Made by a program: the position numbers and the translations under genes. From NCBI GenBank assembly GCA_002494205.1, contig DLBE01000057.1, forward strand, positions 1 to 26,114: a stretch of 26,114 nt of DNA. Direction: 5' to 3'. The DNA comes from Caryophanales bacterium UBA7029. GTDB lineage: Bacteria > Bacillota_I > Bacilli_A > RFN20 > CAG-826. This document shows, piece by piece, positions 15,316 to 23,850 of this stretch (its first letter is position 1; each line of letters opens with the position of its first letter). A model generated the notes under the pieces. It was not told the DNA's origin. It was given only the letters and a program-made list of their open reading frames with translations, and did no database searches.

Positions 15316-15912
15316 ATGGAAGACTTAAGAAAAATCATCGGAAAAAACCTCACCGAACTAAGAAAAAGACGAAATTTAACCCAATTAGAGCTTGCAGAAA
15401 AGTTCAATTATACTGATCGTGCAATTTCTAAATGGGAAAACGGAGACACATTACCGGATGTTGAAGTTTTATATAATCTTTGTGAGTTCTATGGAGTAAC
15501 AATTGATTACTTAACTCACGAAGAAAATGAACAATTTAAAAAGAAAGGTGCTCCTTTAGGACTTTGGAATAAAATCGCCATTACTTTATTAATCTCATCG
15601 TTCATTTGGATGGTGGCGACTGTTGTAATGGTTTACTCCATTTTAAAAGGGAAATCTCCGGTTTGGTGGCAAGCATTTTTGTGGGCTATACCAGCAAACG
15701 CACTAGCTCTACTTTATTTTAACCACGTTTACTTTCATAAAAGATTAATAGCATTCATAGCTTTCTCTCTTATTGTTTGGGGAGTAATTACAGCATTCTT
15801 CTTTACTTATAATGATCAAGAAGTTTTGTGGCCAATATTCTTGTTGGGGATACCTGCTCAAGCATCACTTCTAATTTGGTTAAACATAAGACAAAACTTC
15901 AAAAAAAGATAA
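15316..15912 (+). CDS. XRE-family regulator with membrane helices
   Basis: A 198-residue protein. Residues 1-70 are an XRE/Cro helix-turn-helix domain: IGKNLTELRKRRNLTQLELAEKF, then the recognition region YTDRAISKWENG and LPDVEVLYNLCEFYGVTIDYL. Residues about 85-195 hold four hydrophobic segments that should span the membrane, followed by a basic tail. This architecture is common in Firmicutes, where membrane XRE proteins often control envelope or stress genes. A TTG at 15280 in frame lies inside the -35, so the ATG at 15316 is chosen. It is divergent from the minus-strand envelope pair, which it may regulate. There is no Shine-Dalgarno. Confidence 0.87.
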   Translation: MEDLRKIIGKNLTELRKRRNLTQLELAEKFNYTDRAISKWENGDTLPDVEVLYNLCEFYGVTIDYLTHEENEQFKKKGAPLGLWNKIAITLLISSFIWMVATVVMVYSILKGKSPVWWQAFLWAIPANALALLYFNHVYFHKRLIAFIAFSLIVWGVITAFFFTYNDQEVLWPIFLLGIPAQASLLIWLNIRQNFKKR

Positions 15913-15923
15913 AGAAAACAAGT

Positions 15924-15950
15924 AAAAGGCACATTGTGCTTTTTATTTTT
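15924..15950 (+). terminator. Rho-independent terminator after XRE regulator
   Basis: AAAAGGCAC, loop ATT, GTGCTTTTT, followed by ATTTTT. The stem has one G-T pair. Confidence 0.75.
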
Positions 15951-15971
15951 ATAGAATATAAAGTAAGTTTT

Positions 15972-15980
15972 TGTTATAAT
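15972..15980 (+). promoter_or_regulatory. Extended -10 promoter of flavodoxin operon
   Basis: TGTTATAAT is a perfect extended -10; no -35 is evident 17-18 bases upstream. The leader then carries AAGGAG before the ATG at 16000. Confidence 0.65.
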
Positions 15981-15999
15981 AACAACAAGGAGTTTTATT

Positions 16000-16506
16000 A
16001 TGAAAGCATTAATAGTTTATTTCTCCAGGGCAGGAGAGAACATTGTAGGCGACAAAAGAGAAATTATTGAAAAAGGTTTTACCGAAATTGTCGCTGAAAA
16101 AATCCAAAAAATAACTGGTGGAGCACTTATCAAACTCGAACCAGAAGAAGAATATCCTTTTGGATATGATGATTGCAATAAAAGAGCTCGTAAAGAATAT
16201 GAAGAGAACATTTTACCGGTTGTAAAAAATTTACCTGCATCTATAGATGCTTATGACACGATTTTCTTAGGTTTTCCTCTTTGGTATCGTTCATACCCAA
16301 GAATTATTTCTTCTTTTATTCGTGCATATTCCTTTGTAGGAAAAACTGTTAAGCCTTTCTGCACAAACGAAGAAGGAACTTTCGGAATTATGCAGCTCGA
16401 ACTTCAAAGCGCAATTAAAGGCGCAATCGTTAAAGATGGATTAGCAATTCATAGTTATAATGTTAATTCTTCTGATGATTTAATTGAGAAATGGGTTAAA
16501 GAATAA
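16000..16506 (+). CDS. Flavodoxin
   Basis: A 168-residue flavodoxin-fold protein (flavodoxin_4-like). It opens with KALIVYFSRAGEN, where the phosphate-binding loop for FMN follows the first strand, and has the LGFPLWYRSYP segment at about 88-98 typical of the flavin ring contact. An insertion after the first loop (GDKREIIEKGF) is usual for this subfamily. It should carry electrons in the cytoplasm. Shine-Dalgarno AAGGAG lies about ten bases upstream. Its TAA overlaps the ATG of the flavodiiron gene by one base, so the two are coupled; it may help to reduce that enzyme or act with it in oxygen defence. Confidence 0.88.
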   Translation: MKALIVYFSRAGENIVGDKREIIEKGFTEIVAEKIQKITGGALIKLEPEEEYPFGYDDCNKRARKEYEENILPVVKNLPASIDAYDTIFLGFPLWYRSYPRIISSFIRAYSFVGKTVKPFCTNEEGTFGIMQLELQSAIKGAIVKDGLAIHSYNVNSSDDLIEKWVKE

Positions 16507-17828
16507 TGAAATTATTAAAAGATGATATTTTTTATGTTGGTGTTAACGATCATCAACTAGATTTATTTGAAGGGCAATATGTTGTTCCAAATGGAATGGC
16601 TTATAACTCTTATATTATAAAAGACGAACTTATTGCAGTTTTTGACACGGTCGAGAAGAACTTTAAAGATGAGTGGCTAAAAAATGTTAAAGAAGTTCTT
16701 GGCGAAGCTAAACCAAATTACTTAATAGTCCAGCATATGGAGCCAGACCACTCTGCAAACATAATTGAATTCTTAAAAGTTTATCCAGATACATTTGTTG
16801 TAGCTTCAGCTCAAGCATTCAAAATGATGAGCCAATTCTTTGCTGAAGAAGCTAAACACAAAATTGTTGTTAAAGAAGGTGATTCACTTAATTTAGGAAA
16901 GCACATTCTTAAATTTATTGCTGCACCTATGGTTCACTGGCCAGAAGTAATAATGACTTATGACTCTACTTCGAAAGTGTTGTTCTCCGCAGATGCATTT
17001 GGCAAATTCGGAGCACTTGATCATGAAGAAGATTGGGCTTGTGAAGCCCGCAGATATTACTTTGGTATTGTTGGAAAATATGGTGCTCAAGTTCAAAATT
17101 TGCTAAAAAAAGCGGGGAATTTTGAGATTGAAACTATTTGCCCACTACATGGACCAGTCCTTAATGAAGACCTTGGATATTATCTAAATCTTTATGATAT
17201 TTGGTCGAGTTATAAAAGCGAAACTGATGGTGTTGCTATCTTCTATACATCTGTTTATGGACACACAAAAGAAGCTGCCGAATTACTTGCCGAGGCATTA
17301 AAGAAGAAAGGCTGTCCAAAAGTTGTGTGCTGCGATTTAGCTCGTGAAGATATGGCTGAAGCAGTCGAAGATGCTTTCCGCTATCCGAAAATTGTTTTTG
17401 CGACAACAACATATAACATGTCTATCTTCCCATTTATGAAAACATTCCTTGATCACTTGGTTGAACATAACTTTCAAAACAAAACAGTAGCATTAATTGA
17501 AAATGGTTCTTGGGCTCCAAATGCTATAAGAGTTATGAGAGAAATTCTTGCTAAAGCAAGAAATATAGAGATATTGGAGGGTCAAATAACCATCCTTTCA
17601 GCTCTTAACGCAGATAATAAAAAACAAATAAATTCTCTTGCTGACGAGCTTCTAAAACCTAGCGAATTCTTGGCTAAACCAAGGGAAGAGAAAAAGGTTG
17701 TCAAAAAACATCATTTTGCATGCAAGATTTGTGGTTTTGTATTTGAGACTGAACTAGAAACATTACCATCAGATTATGTGTGTCCGATTTGTAGACATCC
17801 AGCATCTGATTTTGAGAAAATTGATTAA
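16506..17828 (+). CDS. Flavodiiron protein with C-terminal rubredoxin (O2/NO reductase)
   Basis: A 440-residue flavodiiron protein. The metallo-beta-lactamase-like domain (about 1-250) carries the full diiron ligand set: H77-x-E79-x-D81-H82 (HMEPDH), H144 (VHWPE), D163 (SADAFGKFG) and H215 (PLHGP). The flavodoxin-like domain (about 252-390) begins with FYTSVYGHTKEAAE, the FMN loop. A rubredoxin domain ends the protein: C406-x-x-C409-G and C426-P-x-C429 bind one iron. Such flavorubredoxins reduce O2 to water or NO to N2O and protect anaerobes; electrons enter through rubredoxin. Having the rubredoxin fused at the C-terminus resembles NorV of enterobacteria. It forms a two-gene operon with the flavodoxin and is followed at once by a terminator. 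Confidence 0.95.
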   Translation: MKLLKDDIFYVGVNDHQLDLFEGQYVVPNGMAYNSYIIKDELIAVFDTVEKNFKDEWLKNVKEVLGEAKPNYLIVQHMEPDHSANIIEFLKVYPDTFVVASAQAFKMMSQFFAEEAKHKIVVKEGDSLNLGKHILKFIAAPMVHWPEVIMTYDSTSKVLFSADAFGKFGALDHEEDWACEARRYYFGIVGKYGAQVQNLLKKAGNFEIETICPLHGPVLNEDLGYYLNLYDIWSSYKSETDGVAIFYTSVYGHTKEAAELLAEALKKKGCPKVVCCDLAREDMAEAVEDAFRYPKIVFATTTYNMSIFPFMKTFLDHLVEHNFQNKTVALIENGSWAPNAIRVMREILAKARNIEILEGQITILSALNADNKKQINSLADELLKPSEFLAKPREEKKVVKKHHFACKICGFVFETELETLPSDYVCPICRHPASDFEKID

Positions 17829-17831
17829 AAA

Positions 17832-18530
17832 TTGCCGGAATTTTCCGGCTTTTTTTGTACGAATTACATTGAATTAGAAAATTATCTTATATCTATTAGC
17901 GATAAGAAATTTGCTAATTTTTCAAAGAGTCTTTCAAATAGCGATTATATTTCACTAGGCGTTAAAAATCCTGTACTTAAATCACTAATAAAAGAACGAA
18001 AAAACGATCCTGAACTTAAATTAGAAGATTTTAGATGTGGCAAATATCTTGAAGTCGACTTTATTTTCTTTGGTCTGGCGCTTTCAAGAGCAAAAACGAT
18101 TGAGGAACAGCTCGATTTTATTGAACGAAACATGAGAAACGGAAAGTCATGGGTTTTGACAGATTGTTCTCAAACCTATTTAAAGAAATGCGACTTCAAT
18201 ACCTTCCATTCATGCTTCGAAAAGATGAGTAAATCAAAATACATTTACGATAGAAGATTTGCCTATGTTTTCGCTTTAAAATTCGCAAAAACACATGAAA
18301 TTCTTGGGATTTTCAAGGAAATTTCATTAAAAGAAGAGTATATGGTTATGATGGCAGAAGCATGGTTATTAGCAACCGTTGCCATTACTTTTCCGGATGA
18401 AGTTTTTAGTTATTTAAAACACATTGATGACGTTATATTGAAACGCAAAACAATCTCAAAAATGTGCGACTCCTATCGAATTAATGAAGATATAAAGAAA
18501 AAATTTAAAGAGTTAAGAAATAAAAAGTAA
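17832..18530 (+). CDS. AlkD-like DNA alkylation repair glycosylase (start uncertain)
   Basis: About 220-232 residues of an AlkD-type HEAT-like repeat protein, a family that excises alkylated bases. Supporting segments are an N-terminal helix pair with KKFANFSKSL, then GVKNPVLKSLIKE, SWVLTDCS, YDRRFAYVFALKF, MVMMAEAWLLATVAITFPDEVF and KTISKMCDSYRI, the last three being the best-conserved helices of the family. The Trp and Asp of SWVLTD fit the catalytic cleft position. The start is odd: the only usual start codon in frame near the front is TTG 17832, which sits in the stem of the preceding terminator, so the first 12 residues are translated terminator. Homology seems to begin near residue 11, where only ATT (17868) or ATA could initiate. 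The coding frame is intact to TAA. Confidence 0.78.
   Translation: MPEFSGFFCTNYIELENYLISISDKKFANFSKSLSNSDYISLGVKNPVLKSLIKERKNDPELKLEDFRCGKYLEVDFIFFGLALSRAKTIEEQLDFIERNMRNGKSWVLTDCSQTYLKKCDFNTFHSCFEKMSKSKYIYDRRFAYVFALKFAKTHEILGIFKEISLKEEYMVMMAEAWLLATVAITFPDEVFSYLKHIDDVILKRKTISKMCDSYRINEDIKKKFKELRNKK
17834..17856 (+). terminator. Rho-independent terminator after flavodiiron gene
   Basis: GCCGGAA (17834-17840), loop TT, TTCCGGC (17843-17849), then seven T. It begins five bases after the stop codon and overlaps the only standard in-frame start codon of the following gene. Confidence 0.9.
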
Positions 18531-18680
18531 AATCTCGATTCTTCTGTAAGCTCTGACATTATGATTAGGAGAAATCCCAAAGCATGTCTCGTCTTAAAGT
18601 AAGGGATGCTCGCAATTATTTTGAGTACTAATTTTCGTTTAAGTAAATTAGAAAGATTTAAGGGAGAAATAACAAAATAG
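18531..18680. other. Unassigned intergenic stretch
   Basis: No ORF, tRNA or known RNA is recognised. It contains ATCCC and GGGAT, and AGCAT and ATGCT, as overlapping complementary pairs around 18576-18614, which could fold as alternatives. Nothing firmer is seen. Confidence 0.3.
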
Positions 18681-18709
18681 TTGTAGATAAAAGCGGTTTT
18701 ATGTATAAT
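18681..18709 (+). promoter_or_regulatory. Strong promoter of small hydrophobic protein
   Basis: TTGTAG (18681-18686) and TATAAT (18704-18709) with a 17-base spacer, the best -35/-10 pair in the window. Confidence 0.8.
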
Positions 18710-18733
18710 AAACGCAAAGAGAGGTAAAAAGAT

Positions 18734-18958
18734 ATGAGAATAGCTGCTAGCTGCTTACATTCTATCAGATTAATTTGGGGCAACCTCCGTGTCATCGGAC
18801 AACTCTTTACTTATGGTATCTTCGGAGTTATCATTGGTCTCATCGCCGGTGCATTAGAAGTTGTTGTCGACACAATTGGAACCGTTGTTGGATTCGTCCT
18901 CATGATTCCAGTCGCACTCGTCGAATTCTTACTCAGATTAATTTTCGGTAAATTCTAA
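18734..18958 (+). CDS. Small hydrophobic membrane protein, unknown
   Basis: A 74-residue protein of unknown family. After a short N-terminal part with basic residues (R2, R12, R19) come two long hydrophobic stretches, about 27-45 (rich in Gly and Ile) and about 46-69, interrupted by a single Glu/Asp pair, ending in the basic FGKF. Two membrane spans or an amphipathic membrane-lying helix pair are likely. Codons are richer in C-ending choices (GTC, CTC, ATC, GAC) than those of neighbours, which may reflect high expression. It has its own near-consensus promoter, Shine-Dalgarno GAGAGG and a strong terminator, so it is an independent, probably abundant product. Possible roles range from membrane stress protein to hydrophobic bacteriocin; none is supported directly. 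Confidence 0.75.
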   Translation: MRIAASCLHSIRLIWGNLRVIGQLFTYGIFGVIIGLIAGALEVVVDTIGTVVGFVLMIPVALVEFLLRLIFGKF

Positions 18959-18980
18959 TTAAGAATTAAACGAACAACAA

Positions 18981-19010
18981 AAAAAGAGGCATCCGAAAGC
19001 CTCTTTTTTT
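18981..19010 (+). terminator. Rho-independent terminator after small hydrophobic protein
   Basis: AAAAAGAGGC (18981-18990), loop of eight, GCCTCTTTTT (18999-19008), and further T. A strong stem. Confidence 0.9.
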
Positions 19011-19127
19011 TACTGAAAATTACGGAAATTTCCCATAATATTAATAACATTTAGGCATATGGAAAACATATAAAATACGACTTTATGAAGAAAAAGTCAT
19101 TTTCAATTACTTTTTACAAACTAAGTT

Positions 19128-19136
19128 TGTTATAAT
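19128..19136 (+). promoter_or_regulatory. Extended -10 promoter of gdpP operon
   Basis: TGTTATAAT is a perfect extended -10 with no good -35 (TTACTT at 19107 with an 18-base spacer at best). The ATG follows 14 bases after the -10, leaving a leader of about six bases with no Shine-Dalgarno. Confidence 0.65.
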
Positions 19137-19149
19137 ATACATTACACAT

Positions 19150-21159
19150 ATGAAAAAGCGTTTATTCAAAGCAAAAATTATCGGGGCAATTCTAGGATTA
19201 GTTGAACTCTTTGGGGTAGCTTTTCTTGGCGTTGCATATTACCTTGATTGGTTTTCTTTCAAAACCCTTCTTTCTCCGGTAGTTCTTTTCATATCATTAG
19301 GCTCATCTGTAATTATTGATATTCTTTACGTTTGGATTATCATTTTTTACTTTTCAAAAATTAGACAAAAAACAGATTTAAGAGCTGCAGACTTAATTGG
19401 TTCAGATATCGATGAAGCATATAACTTCGGTATGTTAGGACTTGTCGTCGTAGACGAGAACAACGTTGTTTTGTGGACTAATACCTTATTTAAAGAAAGA
19501 GCAATTGAAATTCTCGACGAAAATATTTTAGAATGGCAGCCAGAACTTAAAGATTTGGTTGAAGGATCTTCTAAAGCCGTTGCTAAAATCCAAATTAATA
19601 ATAGAAACTATGATGTTAAGCTTCTTAAAGAAGCTGGACTTTATATTTTTAAAGATACAACCGATTTTGAAACAATTACCGATTATTCAAAAAGACAAGC
19701 TGTTGTTATTGGTCAAATCATCATTGACAACTACTCAGATGTATCCGGAAACGGTGAAGAAACAAACGATGTTCTTTCCAAAGTAAGAACAGCCATTTAT
19801 GACTATGCTCGTGATTATTCTGTTCTTTTAAGAAAAATTCGTAATGATTCATACTTAGTTGTTTGCAATTTTGAATCTTTAGACAAGATGATCAAAAACA
19901 AATTCTCACTTCTTGATAAAGTTCGTGAAATTGGTGAAAAAGAAGCAACTCCTCCAACACTTTCTATTGGTGTCGCTTATGACTATCCTGATGCCGTAAA
20001 GTTAAATGATATGGCTGTTGCAGCTATTGAAATTGCTACATCTCGTGGTGGCGACCAAGTTGTTGTATCACAATATGGCCAAGATTTGACCTTCTTTGGC
20101 GGTAAGAGCGAAGCTCAAGAAAACCACAATAAGGTTAAAGTAAGAGTTATGGGCGACGCCGTTATTTCTCTTATTAAAAACTCAACAAATGTTGTTATCA
20201 TGGGTCACCAAATGTCCGATATGGACAGTTTTGGTGCATGTTTGGGTATTAAATCTATTTGTGATTCCGTAGGAAAAACATGCAAAATCGTTTATAACCC
20301 AAAATCAATTGAAAGAAAGACTAAAGGCGCTCTTGTTTCTACTTTCTCTAAAGAAGAAATGGATAAAGTGTTTGTGAATGAAGCCGAGGGCTTAGGTTTA
20401 TTAAAAGGCAACACATTAGTCGTTGTTGTAGATGTTCACAAAGCATCAATGACTTTAGCACCAAAGATTATTGAAAAAGCTAACAAAGTTATGATTATTG
20501 ATCACCATAGACGTGGTGAAGACTTTATTGAGTCACCAATATTCTCAGATATTGATTCTTCAGCATCATCTACTTGTGAAATGATTGCTGAACTTATTAA
20601 ATATGCTTCTAGTAACCCAAGAATTAAAATTCCTGGATCATATGCAACTGTAATGCTATCTGGTATCTTTATGGATTCAAATTTCTTTAAGGCAACAAGC
20701 GTGGGTGCACGTACATTCGAAGCATCTATGTTCCTAAAGGAATGTGGCGCGGATAACGCTAAAGCAGACGACTTCTTAAAGGATGAGTTTGAAGAACACG
20801 CTCTTGTTAACAAGATTCTTGCTAATACTAAAACTCCATATTATGGAATTGTTTATTGTATGGCCGACGAAGAAGATATTATTGAAGCTGCAACACTTGC
20901 AAAAGTTGGCAATCAATGTATGTCTATGAAAGGCATTAATGCCTCATTTGTTATAGGAAAAACTGGTGTCGATGAAATCAGAATTTCATGTAGAAGCGAT
21001 GGCACAATTAACGTTCAGCTTTTAGCGGAAAAGATGAATGGTGGTGGCCACTTTACACAAGCGGCATGTGTCTTCAAGAACACATCGCTTGAAGCTGCAG
21101 AAACCAAACTTTTAAATACACTTAACGACTATCTAAATGATGCTCGTGCAGTTAAATAG
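19150..21159 (+). CDS. gdpP: Cyclic-di-AMP phosphodiesterase GdpP
   Basis: A 669-residue membrane phosphodiesterase that degrades c-di-AMP to pApA. Two N-terminal membrane helices (about 10-32 and 40-68), a degenerate PAS-like domain (about 85-165), a degenerate GGDEF domain (about 175-315, no GGDEF motif but with SIGVAYDYPD) and a DHH/DHHA1 module. Metal ligands are visible: GH353QMSD357MD359, the D451-H452-H453 motif followed by RRG, and the GGGH634 motif of DHHA1. Length and order fit GdpP of Bacilli. rplI and dnaB follow on the same strand with gaps of 11 bases each, the classic arrangement. The gene starts with almost no leader. Confidence 0.96.
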   Translation: MKKRLFKAKIIGAILGLVELFGVAFLGVAYYLDWFSFKTLLSPVVLFISLGSSVIIDILYVWIIIFYFSKIRQKTDLRAADLIGSDIDEAYNFGMLGLVVVDENNVVLWTNTLFKERAIEILDENILEWQPELKDLVEGSSKAVAKIQINNRNYDVKLLKEAGLYIFKDTTDFETITDYSKRQAVVIGQIIIDNYSDVSGNGEETNDVLSKVRTAIYDYARDYSVLLRKIRNDSYLVVCNFESLDKMIKNKFSLLDKVREIGEKEATPPTLSIGVAYDYPDAVKLNDMAVAAIEIATSRGGDQVVVSQYGQDLTFFGGKSEAQENHNKVKVRVMGDAVISLIKNSTNVVIMGHQMSDMDSFGACLGIKSICDSVGKTCKIVYNPKSIERKTKGALVSTFSKEEMDKVFVNEAEGLGLLKGNTLVVVVDVHKASMTLAPKIIEKANKVMIIDHHRRGEDFIESPIFSDIDSSASSTCEMIAELIKYASSNPRIKIPGSYATVMLSGIFMDSNFFKATSVGARTFEASMFLKECGADNAKADDFLKDEFEEHALVNKILANTKTPYYGIVYCMADEEDIIEAATLAKVGNQCMSMKGINASFVIGKTGVDEIRISCRSDGTINVQLLAEKMNGGGHFTQAACVFKNTSLEAAETKLLNTLNDYLNDARAVK

Positions 21160-21170
21160 GGAGAAAGACA

Positions 21171-21617
21171 ATGAAAGTAATTCTTTTAAAGGATGTCAAA
21201 GGTATTGGTAAAAAAGGTGAGATCGTAAACGTCAAAGACGGTTACGGTTCTAATTATCTTGTCCCTAATAGACTTGCAGTAATGTATTCTCAAAAATCTC
21301 AAGAAATTCTTGATGATCAAAAACAAGCAGAAGCTGAAAATATTGAAAGAATGAAAGCCGAAGCTAGAGAAACAGCCGAAAAACTTAAAAATATCGTTGT
21401 AGAATTTGCTGCTAAGGGAAGCGGCGACGGAAGAATGTTTGGCACCATATCAACCAAACAAATTGAACAAGAACTCAAAGACAAACACAACATAGTTATT
21501 GATAAAAGAAAGTTTGTAACCAAGGAACCTGTTGATCACTTTGGATACAGTAAGCTTACTATCGAATTATATAAAGGTATAACGGGAATTGTTACAGTTC
21601 ACGTTAGTGAAAAGTAA
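21171..21617 (+). CDS. rplI: Large ribosomal subunit protein bL9
   Basis: A 148-residue bL9, normal length. The N-terminal rRNA-binding domain begins KVILLKDVKGIGKKGEIVNV, and includes the family signature DGYGSNYLVPNRLA, followed by the long linking helix (about 41-75) and the C-terminal domain with GSGDGRMFGTIST. It binds 23S rRNA near L1 and helps keep the reading frame. Shine-Dalgarno GGGAGAAAG lies upstream; it is the middle gene of the gdpP-rplI-dnaB operon. Confidence 0.98.
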   Translation: MKVILLKDVKGIGKKGEIVNVKDGYGSNYLVPNRLAVMYSQKSQEILDDQKQAEAENIERMKAEARETAEKLKNIVVEFAAKGSGDGRMFGTISTKQIEQELKDKHNIVIDKRKFVTKEPVDHFGYSKLTIELYKGITGIVTVHVSEK

Positions 21618-21628
21618 AGGAGGATCAT

Positions 21629-23104
21629 ATGGCAGAAAAGAAACTACCACATAACACCGAAGCAGAAAAAGCTGTTTTAGGCGCAATGATCCGTTCCCAA
21701 GCAATGGTTTCAGAAGGCGTTGCTAAATTAGATGTAGATGATTTTTTTGAAGAAAACGAAAACCACCGTGCAATTTTTAAAGCGATTTATGCTTTATACA
21801 ATAGAGGCGTTCCAGTAGACCCACAAACAATTACAAACGAACTTATAAATTCTAAAGAATTAGAGGTTTCTGGTGCTCCTGAATATTTAATTGAACTTGC
21901 TGATGCAATTGTTACATTTGAGAACTTCTCTGACTATGTCCGAATTGTTCAAGATCAATCCGTTTTAAGACACTTCTTAGTAACGATGGATCAAATCACG
22001 AAAACATACTTTACTAAAGATATTGGTGAGGTTAGTGATTTTATTGCCCAAAGCGAAAAGAAGATTACTGAAGTAACTGAAAAACGTAGAGTTGGTGATT
22101 TCCAAAGAGCCGACCAAGTTGCAAAAAAACTTTCTGAAGAGTTAATGAATTTAAAAACTGCAACATCTGACGATACAGTTACAGGTACTCCGACTGGTTT
22201 TCCTAAACTTAATGTTCTAACACATGGTTTCCAACCAGGAGAATTTATTGTTTTAGCTGCTAGACCAGGTATTGGTAAAACAGCATTATCACTTAATTTA
22301 GCATATAATGCTACAACTAAGGCAAATTGCCCTGTTGCTTATTTTTCACTTGAAATGCCAGCTAGCATGTTATTTAAACGTTTAGTCTCAGCGGACGCAG
22401 ACGTTGAATTTGATAATCTCATCACTGGTTATGGTTTGAATCCACAAAAGAGACTTAAACTCCAACAATCATGCGAAAGAATGGCTCAAAAACGTATTTA
22501 CGTTGATGATACTGCTGGTATTAAACTATTAGATTTAGTCGCAAAATGTAGAAAATTAAAAGCTCAAGAACCTGATTTAGGTCTTATCGTTGTTGACTAC
22601 ATAGGTTTAGTCACAACAAGCACTAAGACTAAATCTGAATCAAGACAACTTGAAGTTCAAATGATTTCTCAAACTTTAAAAAAGTTAGCCTTAGATTTAA
22701 AAGTCCCTATTATCGGTGTCGCTCAGCTTAACCGTAATGTTGAAAATAGAATTGGTGGAGAACCACAACTTAGTGACCTTCGTGAATCTGGTTCTATTGA
22801 ACAAGACGCTGATATTGTTATGATGCTTCATGAGAAAAAGCTTTCAACAACTAAAGACAGCAAGAATCAACTTGATAAACATAATGATGAAGTTGCGAAA
22901 GCACAAGAACAAATTGCAGGAGCTTCAGGCGAAGATATCAAGCTTGTTACGCTCTTTATTCGTAAGAATAGATCAGGAAGAATGGGTAGAGTTCCTTTAC
23001 TATTTAAAAAGAACTTTTGTAGATTTGATACCCTTTCTGAAGAAGCTGAAAGAAAATACGACGAACTTGAAAACGAATCTATTAACTATTTACCAACTGA
23101 GTAA
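21629..23104 (+). CDS. dnaB: Replicative DNA helicase DnaB
   Basis: A 491-residue hexameric replicative helicase. The N-terminal collar domain starts with LPHNTEAEKAVLGAMI. The RecA-like domain has Walker A (P213-GIGK217-T218), Walker B around D323 (LIVVDYIGLV), the Q-N motif GVAQLNRNVENR and SDLRESGSIEQDADIV. Unusual is the segment after the last motif: about 25 charged residues (402-430, K/Q/E-rich) are inserted before the strand that carries the arginine-finger motif, and the usual KQRNGPTG reads RKNRSGRMG. Shine-Dalgarno AAAGGAGG. Its stop overlaps the next gene's start by one base (TAATG), so the downstream nuclease gene is coupled. Confidence 0.97.
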   Translation: MAEKKLPHNTEAEKAVLGAMIRSQAMVSEGVAKLDVDDFFEENENHRAIFKAIYALYNRGVPVDPQTITNELINSKELEVSGAPEYLIELADAIVTFENFSDYVRIVQDQSVLRHFLVTMDQITKTYFTKDIGEVSDFIAQSEKKITEVTEKRRVGDFQRADQVAKKLSEELMNLKTATSDDTVTGTPTGFPKLNVLTHGFQPGEFIVLAARPGIGKTALSLNLAYNATTKANCPVAYFSLEMPASMLFKRLVSADADVEFDNLITGYGLNPQKRLKLQQSCERMAQKRIYVDDTAGIKLLDLVAKCRKLKAQEPDLGLIVVDYIGLVTTSTKTKSESRQLEVQMISQTLKKLALDLKVPIIGVAQLNRNVENRIGGEPQLSDLRESGSIEQDADIVMMLHEKKLSTTKDSKNQLDKHNDEVAKAQEQIAGASGEDIKLVTLFIRKNRSGRMGRVPLLFKKNFCRFDTLSEEAERKYDELENESINYLPTE

Positions 23105-23850
23105 TGAAAATAATCGTTGTTCAATCAGGATCTAAAGGAAACGCGACCCTTGTAATCGATAAGGGTCGTGTTCTTTTAATTGATATGGGAGTGGGTCTAA
23201 GAGTTTTAAAAATTGCTTTAGAAAAAGAAAATCTTAATATGATGAACATCAACGCGATGCTTTTAACGCATGAACATTGGGACCACACAACCGGAATTAG
23301 ATATTTACCACCTCTTCCAATTTATTGCACAAAAGAAACTTGTGATAAACCAAATGTTGTGGAAGTTGTTCCTTATGAATCATTTAATATTGAGCACTTT
23401 TGCATTACACCAATTAAGACAAGTCATGACGTTAAAAACCCACTAGGATTTGTAATAGAAAACGGTGAAGAAAAACTAGTTTATTTGACAGATTCCGGAA
23501 AAATTACCGTAAAATCCCTAGAAAAAATGAAAAATGCTGATTATTACGTGATTGAATCAAATCATGATCCCGACATGCTTATGGCGACAAATAGACCTAT
23601 GATGTTAAAAAGAAGAATACTTTCTACAAAAGGTCATTTATCAAATGAACAATCCGCAACCTATATGGTTAAATGCATCGGAGAAAAGACAAAAGAAATT
23701 ATTCTTGCCCATCTTTCTGAGGAAGCCAATTCTCCAGAAGTCGCGTTATCTACTTATAGAAAAGTATTTGAAGATGCTAAAATATCACTCAAAGATATTG
23801 AACTAAAATGTGCTAACCAACATTATTCAGTAATTGGAGGTTCAAAGTGA
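23104..23850 (+). CDS. Metallo-beta-lactamase-fold hydrolase, WalJ/YycJ-like
   Basis: A 248-residue MBL-fold protein. It opens VVQSGSKGNATLV, the start pattern of the YycJ (WalJ) family, and has the metal motif H56-E-H58-x-D60-H61 (THEHWDHTTG). VYLTDSGKI supplies the Asp of the second metal site and ESNHDPDML is also family-typical; the LSTKGHLSNE segment holds a conserved His, and AHLSEEANSPE follows near the end. WalJ proteins are thought to be 5' exonucleases linked to replication and cell-wall control, and usually sit with walRK; here it follows dnaB directly with overlapping stop and start. It ends in TGA within the GTG start of the next gene. Confidence 0.88.
   Translation: MKIIVVQSGSKGNATLVIDKGRVLLIDMGVGLRVLKIALEKENLNMMNINAMLLTHEHWDHTTGIRYLPPLPIYCTKETCDKPNVVEVVPYESFNIEHFCITPIKTSHDVKNPLGFVIENGEEKLVYLTDSGKITVKSLEKMKNADYYVIESNHDPDMLMATNRPMMLKRRILSTKGHLSNEQSATYMVKCIGEKTKEIILAHLSEEANSPEVALSTYRKVFEDAKISLKDIELKCANQHYSVIGGSK

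Noticed and set aside
18531..18680. A riboswitch or tRNA remnant before the small membrane protein
   Set aside because: Complementary pairs are short and no conserved core was recognised; the downstream promoter lies after it, so it would not be in that mRNA.
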